This document shows, piece by piece, positions 5,232-8,711 of a stretch of 8,711 nt of DNA; positions within the stretch are counted from its first letter, which is position 1, and every line of letters begins with the position of its first letter. Origin of the DNA: Anaerolineales bacterium (GTDB lineage Bacteria; Chloroflexota; Anaerolineae; 4572-78; J111); the NCBI GenBank assembly GCA_012032575.1, contig JAAUSP010000310.1, positions 1-8,711 on the forward strand. The letters run 5' to 3'. Below the pieces are notes generated by a model. That model worked only from the letters and a program-made list of their open reading frames with translations, did no database searches and was not told where the DNA came from. Made by a program: the position numbers and the translations under genes.

Positions 5232-6987
5232 ATGACGCTTATAGGTTGGGCCCAAATTGGGCTATATATGTTGGTATTATTGCTGCTGGCCAAGCCGCTG
5301 GGCGCGTTTATGGCCCGCGTTTACCAGGGCGAGCGCACCTGGCTGAACCCGGTGCTGGGACCGGTCGAACGCTGGCTCTATCGCCTCAGTGGCGTGCGGC
5401 CAGACCAGGAAATGAATTGGAAAACTTATGCGTTAGCAATGCTGCTGTTTAACGCTTTGGGATTGTTTTTGCTGTATGGATTACAACGCTTGCAAGGGAT
5501 ACTGCCCTTGAACCCGGCAGGACTGGGGACGATTACCCCTGACTCGTCGTTTAATACGGCGGTCAGCTTTGCCAGCAACACCAACTGGCAGGGCTACGGC
5601 GGCGAAGTGACCATGAGCTACATGACCCAAATGCTGGGCCTGACCGTGCAGAACTTTGTTTCAGCAGCGGCGGGCATGGCTACGTTGGTCGCGTTAGCTC
5701 GCGGATTAGCCCGTCACACCGCCCAAACGATTGGTAATTTTTGGGTGGACTTGACCCGCTCAATCCTGTACATCCTGCTGCCGCTGTCACTGATTTTAGC
5801 GGTGGTATTGGTATCTCAGGGTGTGGTTCAGACTTTCAGCGCCTATCAGCCTGTGCCTTTTTTACAAGCCACTACCGATGCCGACGGCAACCCGATCACG
5901 GAACAAATCCTGGCTGTTGGTCCGGCGGCCTCACAGGTTGCCATCAAACAACTGGGCACCAACGGCGGCGGCTTTTTTAATGTCAATTCCGCTCATCCTT
6001 TCGAGAACCCGACCCCCCTCCTCCAACTTTTTGGAGTTGTTGAGTATCCTGCTCATCCCGGCCGCGTTGTGCTACACCTTTGGCAAATTGGTCCAGGATA
6101 CGCGCCAGGGCTGGGCGATCCTGGCCGCCATGACCCTGATATTTGTCCCTCTCGTCGCTGTAACCGCTGTCGCCGAACAGGGCGGCAACCCGCAGATCGC
6201 CACGCTGGGGGTAGATCAAACCGCCGGTGACTTGCAGGCCGGCGGCAATATGGAAGGCAAGGAAACCCGCTTTGGCATTGCCACCTCAGCCTTGTGGGCC
6301 GCCGCTACTACGGCTGCTTCCAACGGCTCGGTCAACTCGATGCATGACTCCTTTACGCCCATGGGCGGCCTGGTCCCGATATGGCTGATGCAGCTTGGCG
6401 AAGTGATTTATGGCGGGGTCGGGTCGGGCTTGTACGGCATGCTCATCTTTGCCATCATCGCCGTGTTTGTGGCCGGGCTGATGGTCGGGCGGACGCCGGA
6501 ATATCTGGGCAAGAAGATCGAAGCCTACGAGATGAAAATGGCCGCGATTGTGATCCTGATTCCTCCGGCGCTGGTCCTGGGCTTTACGGCCCTGGCCGTT
6601 GTCAGCGAGGCCGGTAAGGCGACCATTTACAACGCCGGCCCACACGGTTTCAGCGAAGTGCTCTACGCCTTCTCCTCGATGGGGAACAACAACGGCAGCG
6701 CCTTTGCCGGTCTGGGAGCGAACAATCCGTTTTACAACCTCACCGGCGGGCTGGCGATGTTGTTTGCCCGCTATTGGCTGGCCATTCCCACCCTGGCCAT
6801 TGCCGGGTCACTGGTCCGCAAGAAAAGAGTGCCGGAGAGTTCAGGCACTTTGCCCACCCACGGCCCGCTTTTTATCGGCTGGCTGACCGCCATCGTCATC
6901 GTCGTCGGCGCACTGAGCTTCCTGCCGGCCCTGGCCCTCGGCCCCATCGTCGAGCAGTTGCTGCTCAATCAAGGCGTCGCCTTCTAA
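5232..6987 (+). CDS. kdpA: KdpA, K+-channel-like subunit of the Kdp ATPase (one frameshift)
   Basis: KdpA is the polytopic membrane subunit that selects and takes up K+, descended from four fused channel-like repeats. ATG 5232 follows AGAGG by 4 bases. The selectivity-loop regions are visible in order: [58 protein letters not shown] and [35 protein letters not shown] and the hydrophobic carboxy-terminal helix are also typical. The frame breaks within the C-rich run 6013-6024; removing one C gives [18 protein letters not shown] and continues to TAA 6985-6987. Restored length is 584 residues, slightly more than E. coli KdpA (557). All four filter loops are intact, so the break is probably a sequence error. 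It follows kdpF and precedes kdpB in the normal order. Confidence 0.92.
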
Positions 6988-6990
6988 AAC

Positions 6991-7059
6991 GACCGCCGAC
7001 TGCCGACGGCTGACCGCCATAGAGTCTTAGCGGTCGGCGGTCTGTGGTCGGCGGTCACA
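6991..7059. repeat. Inverted heptad array between kdpA and kdpB
   Basis: Four heptads on the left (GACCGCC, GACTGCC, GACGGCT, GACCGCC; 6991-7018) are followed, after 13 bases, by four in the opposite sense (GGTCGGC, GGTCTGT, GGTCGGC, GGTCACA; 7032-7059). GACCGCCGAC (6991-7000) pairs exactly with GTCGGCGGTC (7047-7056). The whole intercistronic gap is thus a GC-rich hairpin ahead of the kdpB ribosome-binding site (GGAGA, 7063-7067). It may stabilise mRNA or adjust the kdpA:kdpB ratio. Confidence 0.8.
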
Positions 7060-7073
7060 ACTGGAGATAACTC

Positions 7074-8711
7074 ATGACAGAAACAAAAACCCAAGCTCAA
7101 ATTAAACAAGACTTATACCGCCGGGCGGTCATTGACTCTTTCCGCAAACTCGACCCCCGGCAGCAGGTGCGCAACCCGGTCATGTTCGTCGTCGAAGTCG
7201 GCAGCATCCTGACCACTATCCTCTTTATTCAGGCCCTCTTCGGCCAGGGCGAAGCACCGGCCGGTTTCATCTTTGCCATCGCCGTCTGGCTGTGGTTTAC
7301 CATTATTTTCGCCAACTTTGCCGAGGCCCTGGCCGAAGGGCGCGGCAAAGCCCAGGCCGAAGCCCTGCGCAAAACCCGCCGCGAAACCATTGCCAAAAAG
7401 CTGTCCCGGCCCGACCGCCACGCCAAATTTGAAGAAGTCTCCTCGACCGCGCTGCGCCAGGGCGATCTCTTCCTGGTTGAGGCCGGCGACATCATCCCCG
7501 CCGACGGCGAAATTGCCGAAGGCGTGGCTTCGGTGGACGAAAGCGCCGTTACCGGCGAAAGCGCCCCGGTGATCCGCGAATCCGGCGGCGACCGCAGCGC
7601 CGTCACCGGCGGCACGCGGGTGCTGTCCGACTGGCTGATTATCCGCGTCAGCACCAATCCGGGTGAAGGCTTTTTAGACCGCATGATTGGCCTGATCGAA
7701 GGGGCCAAACGGCAGAAAACGCCCAACGAAATCGCCCTCAACATCCTGCTGGCCGGTTTCACCATCATCTTCCTGCTGGTCTGCGTCACCTTGCTGCCCT
7801 ATTCGCTCTACAGCGTCGAGGTGGCCGGACAAGGTATACCGATCACCATTACCGTGCTGGTGGCCCTGCTGGTCTGCCTCATCCCGACCACCATCGGCGG
7901 GCTGCTCAGCGCCATCGGCATTGCCGGGATGGACCGGCTGATCCGGCGCAACGTCATCGCTATGTCAGGCCGGGCCGTCGAAGCAGCCGGCGACGTGGAT
8001 GTGTTATTACTCGACAAAACCGGCACGATCACTCTGGGCAACCGCCAGGCCGTCGAGTTTATTCCGGTGGATGGAGCCAATGCCCGGGAATTGCCGACGC
8101 CGCCCAACTGGCCTCGCTAGCCGACGAAACCCCCGAAGGCCGCAGTATTGTCGTGCTGGCCAAAGAAAAATACGGCCTGCGCGGGCGCACCGTCGGGGTG
8201 CAGGAGGAAGCGCCGCACGGAGCGCACTTTGTGCCCTTCACGGCCCAGACTCGCATGAGCGGGGTAGACCTCAACGGTACCAGTATTCGCAAAGGCGCGC
8301 CGGATACCATCACCGCTTACATTCAGCAAACGGGCCAGACTGTGCCGCCCACGTTAAATGAAACCGTCGAGCGCATTGCCCGCACCGGCGGCACACCGCT
8401 GGTGGTCGCTCGCAACGGCCAGGCCATCGGGGTGATCCATCTCAAAGATGTGGTCAAGGGCGGCATCAAAGAGCGCTTTGCTCAACTGCGCAAAATGGGC
8501 ATCAAACGGTCATGATTACCGGCGACAATCCGCTGACCGCCGCCGCCATCGCCGCCGAGGCCGGGGTGGACGATTTCCTCGCCCAAGCCACGCCCGAAGC
8601 CAAATTGAAGCTCATCCGCGATTACCAGACCGGCGGCCGGCTGGTTGCCATGACCGGCGACGGCACCAACGACGCTCCGGCCCTGGCTCAGGCGGATGTG
8701 GCCGTGGCGAT
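7074..8711 (+). CDS. kdpB: KdpB, catalytic P-type ATPase subunit (two frameshifts; partial at 3' side)
   Basis: KdpB hydrolyses ATP to drive K+ import through KdpA. ATG 7074 follows GGAGA by 6 bases. Seen in order: the N-terminal [14 protein letters not shown]; the actuator-domain TGES (residues 160-163); the membrane segment [15 protein letters not shown] with its K+-site proline motif; the phosphorylation motif DKTGTIT (Asp314, equivalent to E. coli Asp307); the nucleotide-binding domain with [37 protein letters not shown]; and the hinge [20 protein letters not shown] at the window edge. Two single-base losses break the frame. One is at 8093/8094, where one more G gives [22 protein letters not shown]. 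The other is in AAA 8504-8506, where one more A gives [13 protein letters not shown]. All catalytic motifs survive, so these look like sequence errors. The last hydrophobic segments and kdpC would lie beyond the window. Confidence 0.93.

Overview
This window is a potassium-uptake locus read entirely on the + strand: the end of a KdpD-type sensor kinase, a KdpE response regulator, a KimA-type K+ permease of the APC superfamily, a second KdpE paralogue, an unrecognised small membrane protein, two tiny membrane peptides, KdpF, KdpA and most of KdpB. kdpC would be expected just past the right edge. The gene content and the arrays of 7-base repeats in nearly every intergenic gap suggest a Chloroflexota bacterium (Anaerolineae or relatives). 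That placement rests on general resemblance and is only moderately secure.

Layout. Positions 1-457 hold the ATP-binding end of KdpD. After a repeat-rich gap comes kdpE copy 1 (578-1287). A gap with an inverted heptad repeat and a promoter with five TTGAC-type direct repeats leads to kimA (1484-3431). kdpE copy 2 follows after a short gap (3458-4168). A second promoter with the same operator geometry precedes a 145-aa membrane protein (4300-4737), a 32-aa peptide (4743-4841), a large quasi-palindrome (4817-4908), a 30-aa peptide (4941-5033) and kdpF (5035-5121). Another heptad-repeat gap precedes kdpA (5232-6987), and an inverted heptad array separates kdpA from kdpB (7074 to the window end).

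How the genes work together (inference from families and context). KdpD senses K+ limitation or turgor and phosphorylates KdpE. KdpE then likely activates both promoters, one driving the secondary transporter KimA with kdpE copy 2, the other driving the small peptides and the KdpFAB(C) P-type ATPase. The two promoters align without gaps over 70 bases, including the -10 element. The operators sit where a -35 would be, as expected for PhoB/OmpR-type class II activation. This links ATP-driven and ion-coupled K+ uptake in one apparent regulon.

Caution on sequence quality. Seven single-base frame disruptions and one in-frame stop break kdpE1, kimA, kdpE2, the 145-aa gene, kdpA and kdpB. Most frameshifts fall in short C, G or A runs, and conserved protein resumes immediately in another frame. 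Uncorrected sequencing or assembly error is the simplest reading. The stop in kdpE2 is a C-to-T substitution and could be real.
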